From NCBI GenBank assembly GCA_963995505.1, contig OZ023184.1:15932228-15996227 (forward strand): a stretch of DNA of 64,000 nt. Reading direction: 5' to 3'. The position numbers and the translations under genes are program-made. Below the pieces are notes generated by a model. That model saw nothing but the letters and a program-made list of their open reading frames with translations. It had not been told where the DNA came from and did not search any database. Positions 51,932 through 61,117 of the stretch are shown here, piece by piece; the first letter of the stretch is position 1, and every line of letters starts with the position of its first letter. Source of the stretch: Hypericum androsaemum. Its lineage: Eukaryota; Streptophyta; Magnoliopsida; Malpighiales; Hypericaceae.

Positions 51932-53488
51932 CCAACAACACGAGAATTACACTTATTAAAACAACATCACATAAACTCATTAATTTCTTCTAAAGAACAT
52001 GATCTTATTGACACAAAACATCATATTCATTTGCAACGAATTTCAACACAACTTGAAGATCTCGCTCTTCAAAACCAAATTGATTGTTTTAAAAATAAAC
52101 TTCAAACTAATTTGTGTTCTGATTTGCCTACTGCTTTCTGGGATCGCAAGAAGCACGTGGTTGAACTTCCCTATGAATCAACATTTTCAGAACGCCAAAT
52201 CCCTACAAAAGCCCGACCAATTCAAATGAACTTTGAAATGGTTGAATTTTGTAGAAAAGAAATCAATGATTTAGAAAACAAGGGTTTGATTTCTAAATCA
52301 AAATCACCTTGGAGTTGCGCAGCATTTTATGTTGTTAAAAACTCTGAAATTGAAAGAGGTGTTCCTCGCCTCGTTATCAATTACAAACCTTTGAACGCTG
52401 TTTTACAATGGATTCGGTATCCAATTCCCAACAAAAAAGACTTACTCAATCGCCTTCATAACTCTTTCATCTTTTCAAAATTTGATATGAAATCGGGATT
52501 TTGGCAAATACAGATTCATCCAAAGGATCGGTATAAGACTGCATTCACTGTTCCTTTTGGCCAGTATGAATGGAACGTTATGCCATTCGGTTTAAAAAAT
52601 GCCCCAAGCGAATTTCAAAACGTCATGAATGACATATTTGCATCATTTTCATCATTCTGCATAGTCTATATTGACGACGTTTTGATCCATTCCCAATCAA
52701 TTGAACAACATTTCAAACATTTACATGCTTTTTATAATGTCGTAAAGAAAAATGGTCTTGTTTTGTCCCAAAATAAAATCGTTTTGTTCCAAACAAGAAT
52801 TCGTTTTCTTGGTCATTACATCCACCAAGGGACGATTACCCCAATCGAACGCTCCATTACTTTTGCATCCAAATTTCCTGACAAAATCTTGGACAAAACT
52901 CAACTCCAACGTTTTCTTGGATCTCTAAACTATGTTTTAGAATTCTTTCCCAACATCAACCGCATCATAAAACCTTTACATGATCGGCTTAAAAAGAACC
53001 CTACGCCATGGACAGATATTCATACTAGTATAATCCAACGCATTAAAAGTCAAGTTCAAAGCATTCCTTGTTTACATTTAGCTGATCCATCTGCTTTCAA
53101 GATAGTTGAAACTGATGCCTCAGATTTAGGTTACGGTGGCATATTGAAACAACGCCCCCATGATCATGAACATATCATATCATTCACTTCAGCACATTGG
53201 AATGATACTCAGCGCAAGTATCCAACAATCAAAAAAGAAATTTTGAGCATTGTATTATGTATTACAAAGTTTCAAAGTGATCTTTTAAACCAAAAGTTTT
53301 TATTACGTATAGATGCCCAAGCGGCTAAAGATATTCTTCAAAAAGATGTTCAAAATATTGCCTCCAAGCACATATTTGCTCGCTGGCAAGCTATTTTAAG
53401 TATTTTTGATTTTGACATTGAATACATTAAAGGAGAAAGCAATTCCCTACCTGATTTCCTAACGCGAGAGTTTTTGACAAATAGGTAG
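51932..53488 (+). CDS. EPRV copy 2: reverse transcriptase and RNase H
   Basis: The frame reopens after the TAA at 51929; first ATG-like start near 52031; TAG at 53486. RT catalytic YIDD is at about 52667 and the upstream FDMKSGFWQI at about 52485. RNase H begins with TDASDLGYGGIL near 53111 and ends with the SLPDFLTREF tail near 53440-53475. The domains look intact, with no frameshift. This enzyme would copy pregenomic RNA into dsDNA and degrade the template. Confidence 0.94.
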   Translation, partial: PTTRELHLLKQHHINSLISSKEHDLIDTKHHIHLQRISTQLEDLALQNQIDCFKNKLQTNLCSDLPTAFWDRKKHVVELPYESTFSERQIPTKARPIQMNFEMVEFCRKEINDLENKGLISKSKSPWSCAAFYVVKNSEIERGVPRLVINYKPLNAVLQWIRYPIPNKKDLLNRLHNSFIFSKFDMKSGFWQIQIHPKDRYKTAFTVPFGQYEWNVMPFGLKNAPSEFQNVMNDIFASFSSFCIVYIDDVLIHSQSIEQHFKHLHAFYNVVKKNGLVLSQNKIVLFQTRIRFLGHYIHQGTITPIERSITFASKFPDKILDKTQLQRFLGSLNYVLEFFPNINRIIKPLHDRLKKNPTPWTDIHTSIIQRIKSQVQSIPCLHLADPSAFKIVETDASDLGYGGILKQRPHDHEHIISFTSAHWNDTQRKYPTIKKEILSIVLCITKFQSDLLNQKFLLRIDAQAAKDILQKDVQNIASKHIFARWQAILSIFDFDIEYIKGESNSLPDFLTREFLTNR

Positions 53489-53494
53489 CCAGTT

Positions 53495-54094
53495 ATGCCA
53501 CCAAAAAGCTCCCAAGGGAGTAAAGCCAAAAGTATTGCCTCATCCTCCTCAAAGTCAGCCCGAACTTGGGCCGCTATTACTGAAGATGACGAACATAAAG
53601 AACTTCCCCTTGCCCTTCGCAGGGGATCCAAAAGCAGCACTGAAGTGCAAAAATGGTTACTTGAACTCCAAAACAATCCAGTTTACCCGACTGAATTTGT
53701 TGAGGTCTTCCAACGCCTCTCCCAGAATTCCCAAGCCCCAACAATCAACACCCAAATGACCTCCCCTAACGTTAGCCATACAATCGTTTCTCAAACCCAA
53801 CCTCTTCCCCGTAACCAACCAAGAGCTGTTTATTACCACAAACCCCAAACCCAATCTCTTGTGTTTGTTGAACGAGATTACAACCAAAACGACCCAACTA
53901 TTGCTGCAGCAAGAACTTTCCCTCCTGGCCAACACTCTATCCCCTCAGACATAGCCAAAACACAAGCCTACTATGCTGCCATATTAGAACACACTGACTC
54001 CATCAAAGTCAGGCACTTCTATAGCAACACAGATAAAGCCTCCCCAGCCTATTCAACCTGCCAAATTGCAAAAGTCATACATCCATCGCAATGA
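53495..54094 (+). CDS. EPRV copy 2: C-terminal region, first part, unknown function
   Basis: 199 codons from an ATG 6 bp after the RT stop to a TGA at 54092. Same content as 45652-46251, with three residue differences visible in the first 85 residues. All three are explainable by C-to-T or G-to-A transitions. Pro/Gln-rich, no domain recognised. Confidence 0.7.
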   Translation: MPPKSSQGSKAKSIASSSSKSARTWAAITEDDEHKELPLALRRGSKSSTEVQKWLLELQNNPVYPTEFVEVFQRLSQNSQAPTINTQMTSPNVSHTIVSQTQPLPRNQPRAVYYHKPQTQSLVFVERDYNQNDPTIAAARTFPPGQHSIPSDIAKTQAYYAAILEHTDSIKVRHFYSNTDKASPAYSTCQIAKVIHPSQ

Positions 54095-54838
54095 GGACAA
54101 CCCTTGCACAAACCAAAGCATCTACCACTGACCCCAAACACCACCCATAGCACCCTATACAGCTACTGGGACTACCAAAATGCCTGGTTTAATGCTTTCT
54201 TGAACCAAAATGCTAAAATGACTCACACATGGCTGTTCTATTTCAGACAGCCATTTGATTGTCTCAATCTTCCATTATGGTTCCTTACCTGGTGGAGTTA
54301 TTATGGTTGTTCCTTAACCATCCTTACGGATGACGTTCTTGGATGCTACAACCTTTTCAAAGGCCGCTACAACCCTTCGGCCATTGAAAAGCCATTTGGC
54401 CCATTGTTATTATTTTATGCCAAGTTCTACCTTCCATGGGTATGCACCTGGCACTATGAATTTACCCCTTATGACGATCGGACTGATGTCAATATGTTAG
54501 TCCGCCGCTTCAAGGTAAAATGGTGGAACGCCTTCCGAGCGGAAGAGAAACTGACCACAGAGATAGTTCTCAAGTGGTTCAAAGACAACGCCGTCGGAAA
54601 ATCAAAGCACACCGCCATTGACAACAGTATCGCACAGTTTCTGGCCCAGAAGGCGAAGATCCAGGCAATGCTGGCATCAGCCAGCACAGAGAAGGATTAC
54701 TTTGCCATAATGAGCCAAGTAACAAAGACCCATTCCAACGCCTCTTCATCGCCCTGCGCAACGGAAGGAGAAGACGAGGATGAGCCCTTCATCTCCCTCG
54801 ATGAAGATGATGGAGCCGGCTTCTTCGGCCTCCCCTGA
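54095..54838 (+). CDS. EPRV copy 2: C-terminal region, second part, Trp-rich, unknown function
   Basis: Continues in frame from the TGA at 54092 to a TGA at 54836. Same Trp/Tyr-rich core (FLTWWSYYGCSLTILTDDV) and acidic C-terminus as 46252-46995. The function is unknown; the conserved frame in both copies supports it being a real viral product. Confidence 0.7.
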   Translation, partial: GQPLHKPKHLPLTPNTTHSTLYSYWDYQNAWFNAFLNQNAKMTHTWLFYFRQPFDCLNLPLWFLTWWSYYGCSLTILTDDVLGCYNLFKGRYNPSAIEKPFGPLLLFYAKFYLPWVCTWHYEFTPYDDRTDVNMLVRRFKVKWWNAFRAEEKLTTEIVLKWFKDNAVGKSKHTAIDNSIAQFLAQKAKIQAMLASASTEKDYFAIMSQVTKTHSNASSSPCATEGEDEDEPFISLDEDDGAGFFGLP

Positions 54839-54992
54839 ACAAACTCTCCAAAGACTTCTCACCACAACGGCTTCAACGACTTCATACCACAACGGCTTCA
54901 ACGACTTCATACCACAAAGGCTACAACAAAATCATACGTACCATTGTACGTATTTCCCATGGATTCACAGGATTTATTCCTGCCATAACAAA

Positions 54993-55139
54993 GGTGGACC
55001 CCAGCCACCGAAAGATAGTCACAAGACGAATCAACGCACGAGGTGGACCCCAGCCACCGAAAAGCAGTCACAAGAAGAAGCAACGCACGAGGTGGACCCC
55101 AGCCACCGAAAGCACAAAGCAGACAGCAGGCAAACAAGA
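54993..55139 (+). repeat. Three tandem 49-bp hairpin repeats (copy 2)
   Basis: GGTGGACCCCAGCCACC at 54993, 55042 and 55091; see copy 1. Confidence 0.9.
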
Positions 55140-55168
55140 AAGATTCCTCCTGCCTCAACGCCACTTCG

Positions 55169-55193
55169 CCCCCCCCCCCCCCCCCCCCCCCCC
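55169..55193 (+). repeat. C25 homopolymer next to the viral TATA box
   Basis: Twenty-five C in a row, against seven at the same place in copy 1 (47301-47307). Confidence 0.9.
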
Positions 55194-55432
55194 TATATAT
55201 AGAACCCTCCTTATTGTTATCAAGCAGAGTGTATTTTAGTTGGATAGTTGCCCATAGTCACCAGAGCTCCGCTCCTCTCTCCAGACTTCCACTGTAATCC
55301 TCTCCCTCCTTATTGTTCATTGCTTATCTCTGTTACTAGTTTTAAAGCTTATCTTCATATTGTAATTTCTTAAAGTCTATGCTTAAAGAATAATTTTTAT
55401 TACTTATTATTATCATCCTGTTCCGCATCGCA

Positions 55433-55439
55433 AATAATT

Positions 55440-55475
<36 letters not shown>

Positions 55476-55502
55476 TATAAATATAAATAAATAAATAAAT
55501 AA

Positions 55503-55540
<38 letters not shown>

Positions 55541-55580
55541 GCAATGTATTATTTGCTATTATATATATATATATATAATA
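55433..55580. repeat. TA-rich microsatellite at the right viral junction
   Basis: Runs of (TA)n, (AAAT)n and (TA)n begin within a few bases of the viral end and extend to about 55580. A further copied segment (ATAATATTTCTTCGGA, twice, near 55588 and 55619) follows. Confidence 0.9.
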
Positions 55581-55639
55581 GCAAATAATATTTCTTCGGA
55601 GGCCATAAAACATTCTCAATAATATTTCTTCGGATGCCA

Positions 55640-56400
55640 TAAAACATTCTCAATAAAAATATTAGGAGGGAAGCAGCTTTTTTTGTAAGTAAAATGTCTT
55701 GATCTTGTCTTTTTTTTTTCCTTTGATTTTTCCTAATTTATATATTTAATGTTTAGTGTTCTGTAACTTACAAATTTGTTGTTTGTTTGTAGTTAAAATA
55801 TAGAGATGTTATTGATTTTTTTTTTCAGCATATACATCGATGTGCTGTAATTTAGTTATCAATCATGATCTAACAATAGATGAAGTTTTTAATTACATAG
55901 TCCTAATAAAGGGACAAAATGACGCCAAGTACATATTAATTACTAAAAAAAATCACAAATATATTTCCAAGCTGTCTAACTTTTGACGCCAATTACATAT
56001 TCATTACCAATATAATTAATTCCCGGTTCCTGTTATTAAATTTGAGCATTTTTCAATTAGAAAATTTTGTTTAGGAAATGATTTCTTTAAATATAAATCA
56101 CAATAATATCTTGATTTAATTTCCATATTTATTCATCCAGGTCAATTATTTAATTAATAAGTGACTAATCTATATGTCAATTGCGGAAATAATGGAGCAG
56201 GACACAACATGACAGCCCCCAAAGGTTTAATAATATTATGATTCATCCTAGTATTTCAAGTTGTTGAAAGCATGTTGGTAGTAAATTAATAATATCGCGC
56301 CTAATCATCATGCATTTATTCACTAGTACTTCAAGTTGTTGAAAGCATGTGGGTAATAAATTAACATTATCCAGCCTAATCATTATGCATTTATTAACAA
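55640..56400. other. AT-rich intergenic DNA
   Basis: No gene. A ~70-bp imperfect direct repeat lies at about 56250-56390 (AGTACTTCAAGTTGTTGAAAG type words with CATGCATTTATT). Confidence 0.4.
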
Positions 56401-56415
56401 TTCATGTTAGTGAAC

Positions 56416-56847
56416 CTAGAAATGTAAGAAATAGTAACCCTTGACCTTTCTGGAACATTTCTTTCCCATCAATGTTGCTGCATAAAAACCACCATTTATT
56501 GCAGACTTTAAAGCTCCCTGGTGTTGGAATATTGGCTTCTTGTAATTCAGTGACCCCCCTACATGCTTTCCTTTCTCCATTCTATCAAATCTTGCATGGT
56601 CGCGTAAAAGCCTCCTGCTCCCGATTCTTCTGCCATTAAACTCCCGAATTATCTCGTCACAATCTGTCTCTTTTGGAACTCTAACAAATAGTGGTTGCCA
56701 ATCTTTGACTTCATATAGGTCGGTATAAATTTGAACCTTACACACGTACGTGCATATACTTGTATGTTCGTATACGAGGGCCTCATCTCCCAATTCAACT
56801 AATCTCCAAATATGCTTAATGCTGTCCACGCGAAGAGAAATGTACAA
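56416..56847 (-). pseudogene. Unidentified ORF, possibly an RRM-type remnant
   Basis: A 143-codon minus-strand frame. The middle reads PLFVRVPKETDCDEIIREFN and NGRRIGSRRLLRDHARFDR, which resembles the end of an RNA-recognition motif as found at the start of some plant LINE ORF1-like proteins (NGR-I-GRR-L-V--ARF). The N-terminal part does not show a clear RNP motif, and the C-terminus is Gly/Lys-rich. It could be an exon of a decayed gene. Assignment is tentative. Confidence 0.35.
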
Positions 56848-57768
56848 ATTTGTAACCCTATTAATCGTTTCTCTTTTCAGAGTCCATTAATAAAACTCCA
56901 ATTATGAACTGATAAAAAAAATAAAACAATCTAAAATACTAGTACCAATTACCAATAACCCAACTAATTAGCGCACTTAACTGATTTATAATCCAACAAC
57001 TAGGAATTTAGAAGAAGTCCATACTTCCTAATTACTTCGTAGCACTTGTAATTTATAGAAAGTTAGTCCATATAGTTAGACCTGACCATTATTCGAATTT
57101 AAATTCGAATTTATCAAAACTCTGAACCGTAATATGAATCATAAACCGTTGAATCCCAAGTGAAATCGAATTAATTTTAATTTAGTGTTGGGATTAGGGT
57201 TTATGGTTTTGTAGATAATTGAATTGAATACACTATATATATTTGTGCTTTGAGTTGTAGCTGTATTATTTTTTTATGTAGGCATAAGAAGGCTAAAAGA
57301 TAGAATAATTAATCGGACGAAAATGTAGATAGGGACAACAACTTAATATTTGAATGTCCACTAACATACGATCGATTTGAATCTCGGGCTACAAAAAATA
57401 GGGACTCTTTCTTTATGGGGTCGACTAATTTAGATTTAGATTAAATGAACACAAAGAATTGCAAAATGGCAAATATAGGTAATATAATTAAAGCCTGTAG
57501 CTCAAATAACTAGATGCAAATCTACAATAGTTGCATGTAGTAAAATTCGCTTTTATTTTGAAAACTAATAAATCTACATGAGGTATAATAAATCAACAAC
57601 TTCATATTCAAATTAAATTACAACAAATTGCAAAGTCGGAAAGCTCTCAATTGGTTGCATTTTTCGAATCAACGTTTTAAAAAAATGTTCGAATTTCCGA
57701 ATTTATTAAAAACTAAAGAATAAAAACTGATGGAGTCTGAAGCGTCAGGTGACCAGTTCCTGACCTAA

Positions 57769-57802
57769 ATGAAGAACTTGTCGTTCCAAAAAAAGAAAAT
57801 TG
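57769..57802 (+). mobile_element. Possible ultra-short poly(A) insertion
   Basis: TGAAGAACTTGTCGT and TGAAAAGCTTGTCGT (two differences) flank a TCC plus A-run. Weaker than the others because the duplication is imperfect. Confidence 0.35.
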
Positions 57803-59073
57803 AAAAGCTTGTCGTATTTGGCTAAATTGTCGAGGGACAAGACGTTGTCCAAGTGATGCACCTACGAATTATGGGGTCAGGTGAGGGGAGACCTTCCCCG
57901 GGATGGGTCACGTGAGGGGAGGGAGGGGAGGGGATGGAACATCACAGATCCCTATTTTTTTATTTTCCAATAATTTCTCAGGTTTAACAGACGACACACA
58001 CGAGTTCACATCGGTTGGACGAATTTTAAAAACTTTTAATCTTATTCAATTGTTCTTCAGATGAATTTGATTACAATTTTTGATGAATGAAATTGTGAGA
58101 TAATCAAATCAAATCAAATTTTAATAATAATAATAATTAGGTCTAAATATAGTACACTATATAGGACAAAAGACAGTCATTTTTTTCTCAATGCAGTTTT
58201 TTGTTTGTTTTGAAGACTTTCTCCGTACAGTTTGACACCTGACACACTCTCTCACTCGTACAGTTTTATGATGTTGCGGAGTGACTGTCCTTAGAATTTG
58301 GTGCATCGTCTCAAATGTTCTACGTTGGTTGCTCCTCTGATAGGGTATCGAGCTCTCCAACCCTTCGGCTCATGCATTTCTCCGAAACGGCGCACCCATT
58401 TCTCCGAAACGGCAACGTTCTGCAAGATCAGGAGGACCAATAAGCCACTGCTTTCGAGTAGCCCGTGTTACTTCTATCGTGTAAGATTGATGCTTGGATA
58501 ATCTGTTTTTATCTTCTGATACCGCATCCTTTTTGAACAAAGCTTCGGTTACCCATTCTATCCAGTGTAACCTTCCATCTTGCCGCCATTGCAATGATAT
58601 TGAACTACAAGCTCTGGTCCATTCCGGAGCTACCACCATTTTCCTATCATCATGAACATGGTGCTGTACAGCAACTCTTCGGCTATAGAGTCAGCATGAA
58701 CTTCTGCGTTCTACTTCTTGGTGCGGTCTTGAATTAATCGGCAGATAAATCGAAGGAGGCTTTCATAATCGACTTCGTTGGTAACTTCTCTTTCCACCCA
58801 CGTTATCTCCAAATTGGAGTAAACAGTTTCTTAGGAGGAAGTATTTTCCTAGAAAACAGTTACTAAACCTTTAGAAAAAAAATATATAAACCGCAAGTCT
58901 AACCGGTGACCAGTGATTATAGTCATGGTTTAAAAATTAGCGAGTACGGTAAAATCGTTGATTGTGAATTCAAAATTTACCTGAAACATTTTAGAAAATC
59001 AATTTTGTTTTTACTTTTTCAAAAGTTAAAGGCCGTACTTCATTTGAAATAAGGAGGAACCATATGCTGTGGT

Positions 59074-59109
59074 GGATACTAATATATTTTTTAGGGGATA
59101 CTAATATAT
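59074..59109 (-). mobile_element. Ultra-short poly(T) insertion with 14-bp target duplication
   Basis: GGATACTAATATAT at 59074-59087 is repeated at 59096-59109; the 8 bases between are TTTTTAGG, on the minus strand CCTAAAAA. The same tail (CCCTAAAAAA) is seen at 35855-35864. Confidence 0.5.
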
Positions 59110-59694
59110 AGATTAGAGAAAAAGAGGAGAGAGAGAGAGAGAATAAATTGAAGGGCATAAGACCCTTTTTTAAAAAAGAATAACGGCATAAGATAAGACC
59201 TCTAACAGGAAATGCAGGGTAGAGTTTTGCCGGGATAGATTTTGTCACATACCGGGAAAAAGACCTGATCCTGTGGTTTTTCTTTTTCTGTTTTCGGTCG
59301 AAATTCAGTGACCTTTCTTTATGTCAAGTTGGGTTGTTATCTTCTTCTTGTGGCTCCCCATCAAAGGACAAAAACATTTATTTGGCAGAAACTATTTAGC
59401 ATTTAATACTCGAATATCTACTTGATCGATTAATCTATTACATAGTTCGTAATCCGTAGCATTTTACATTTGCATGTTTCGTGAGTTGGAGCTTATCATA
59501 GGAGATTCGAATTGATGAGTGAGTGCTGACTCCGCTAGGTAATAAGTAGGTTATATCTAAAACAAGAGGGACCGCAATCATAATTTATACAAAGAAGATC
59601 GATACCATTCAGTCAAAGAAGATCGATAGTATTTGAAACAAGAGGGACCGCAATCATAATTTATACATTGATCAGGGACCTGAGATGAATTTGC

Positions 59695-59705
59695 CAATCT
59701 ATTTA
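59695..59705 (+). promoter_or_regulatory. TATA-like box upstream of the kelch-like gene
   Basis: CTATTTAAACG at about 59698, followed by GAGAGAGAGAGAC and, at about 59785, AAACCCTAG, a telo-box-like element common in plant promoters and leaders. The ATG is 130 bp downstream. Confidence 0.45.
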
Positions 59706-59832
59706 AACGAAAGAGAGAGAGAGACTGAGGCACCCCTCGAGGTCCAACATTCACAAACAAGGCTCGGGGAAATCAAGGAAGAAAACCCTAGTTCTAGCGC
59801 GGCAGCCGCTTGCTTTTGGATCCAGAAGAAGA

Positions 59833-61117
59833 ATGGAGGAGTCGACAAAAAGGAGAATCGAGTCGACGGCAACTGAAGAAGAATACTCGTCGACGAAGGC
59901 GTGTAAGATCCCAAAATGGGACGCGCCGCCTCCTCTGCCAGAGGGCTGGTGGGCCGAATGGTGCGACGACGCCGTTTGTTTCGTGCTCCCAATCAGCGGC
60001 GAAGAAGGTTTGGGCATCTTCGCCATCAACCCCTTGGACGCCTCGGTATACCATGTCGTGGACTTTCGCAACGGCGGCCCGGGGGTGGCGTCAAACGCAG
60101 CATGCGCCGTCTTGGGTTCCCGTGTCTATGTCGTTTCGGATACCGGATCAATGTGGTTCTGTGACATCGATGGTCCGTCGGCGCTTGAGTGGAAGAAGGG
60201 TAAGAATTTGAATGGAATCTGCAACGGAAACCCTCACACTAAGCTCTTTAATTCCCCAACGATGTTTACGTTGAATGATGATCTCTATGTAGTTGATTTG
60301 GTAATCACATATGATGATGAACCTGAACACAAGTTTCAGAAGCATTTTAAGAATGGGTGGGTATCTCTTAGAGCTGCTCCCCCTATCCGCCCCTCCAATT
60401 ATGATCCCCCATCTGAATATCGTCGTGATTTTCTTGGGGTCGTCTACAACGAGAGCAGTGCAATTTTTCATGTTTGTACCACACACCGACACCTGCCTTT
60501 TCCGGGTTCTAAAGTATCTTGTTCATGTGGTGTCTTTCACGAACACCGTCTCATGTGTTACAAACCCGATCGTGGTCACGGAAAATGGACCAGGATCGGG
60601 GGTATCGTGATAAAATCACCCCTTGGCAGAATCCCTTGCTCCTCCTCATGCCTCCTGAAAAGATCTGCAATTTTGGCCTCTATCGTCCCACTAAGCCGTT
60701 CATTGATTTGGACGAATTGGATGATGGGCTGCGTGTAAGGATCTGGAGGCTCCTTCATGTCACTGGGAGGATATACTGTGCGGTTGCCTCCCCGCCACCT
60801 GCGACAAGTGAACCTGCTAATTTCGTCGTGTACTCTTTTGGAGTTGTTGACCACGAGGTCCCGGAGGAGTTAAAATCGGACAACGTGGAGAGAGTTTTCA
60901 TGACTGCCAGACTCATCTCTTGCACCAACCAACGCTTCTCTGGTTATTCGTTTCCTAAAAAACCTACCCAAGAGGTAATCTTAATGTGGCCAATGCCAGG
61001 TTTGCTTTTGCTTCAGCTGTTTCTGCCGACATTGCTATCTCGAACATGTATGATTTGTCTTCTTTTTTTTCCGCCAGAAATAGCCTTGGATTTGAAAAGC
61101 TAGTTGCATGTCCTTGA
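59833..61117 (+). pseudogene. Kelch-like beta-propeller gene, broken by frameshift(s)
   Basis: ATG at 59833 (MEESTKRRIESTATEEE). The first ~255 codons are open and include LPEGWWAEWCDDAVCFVLP, ACAVLGSRVYVVSDTGSMWF and TLNDDLYVVDLVITYDD, which resemble kelch/propeller blades. At about 60600, by a G5 run, the frame shifts; the homologous-looking sequence goes on in another frame (PPEKICNFGLYRPTKPFID, RIWRLLHVTGRIYCAVASPPP). Near 60960, at an A6 run, it may shift again into NLNVANARFAFASAVSAD..LACP-type sequence ending at TGA 61115. Alternatively a GT at 60975 is the donor of an intron ending TTTCTTGCAG at 61609. No F-box is seen. Both shifts are at homopolymers, so sequencing error is a possible alternative to decay. 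Confidence 0.6.

Larger units (their letters stand above)
42529..55432 (+). mobile_element. Endogenous pararetrovirus (Caulimoviridae), partial copy plus full genome in tandem
   Basis: 42529-47577 repeats 50372-55432 at a constant offset of 7843 bp over 4.4 kb of coding DNA, with well under 1% differences. The complete unit 47578-55432 holds, in order, a tRNA-Met primer-binding site, leader, movement protein, coat protein with zinc knuckle, aspartic protease, RT, RNase H, a further C-terminal region, enhancer-like repeats and a promoter. There is no integrase and no LTR. That gene set and circular map of ~7.85 kb are diagnostic of Caulimoviridae. One continuous reading frame suggests a petuvirus- or florendovirus-like genome, but genus needs a tree. 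Stops make it defective as it stands. Confidence 0.95.
54839..55432 (+). promoter_or_regulatory. EPRV copy 2: intergenic region with repeats and promoter
   Basis: Compared with copy 1 it has an extra 25 bp (a tandem duplication including ACAACGGCTTCAACGACTTC near 54865-54910) and a C run expanded from 7 to 25 (55169-55193). The hairpin repeats begin at 54993, 55042 and 55091, and the TATA box TATATATAG at 55194. It ends at the integration junction 55432. Confidence 0.8.
56850..59690. other. Mostly AT-rich intergenic DNA, no clear gene
   Basis: A more balanced stretch at 58200-58830 is open in several frames, and on the minus strand has HADSIAEELL-like words that may be a decayed retroelement RNase H, but this is too weak to call. 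Small poly(A)/poly(T) insertions occur at 57772 and 59074. A GAGAGAGA tract lies near 59130. Confidence 0.35.

Noticed and set aside
42529..55432. Ty3/gypsy retrotransposon pair
   Set aside because: RT and zinc knuckle could suggest it, but there is no integrase and no LTR, a 30K-type movement protein is present, and the primer-site/tandem layout is that of a circular pararetrovirus.
55413..55640. Membrane-like protein on the minus strand
   Set aside because: The Ile/Tyr repeats are a translation of the TA microsatellite.
58200..58830. LINE RNase H remnant on the minus strand
   Set aside because: Only short similarity (HADSIAEELL) and no catalytic motif order; too weak to annotate.
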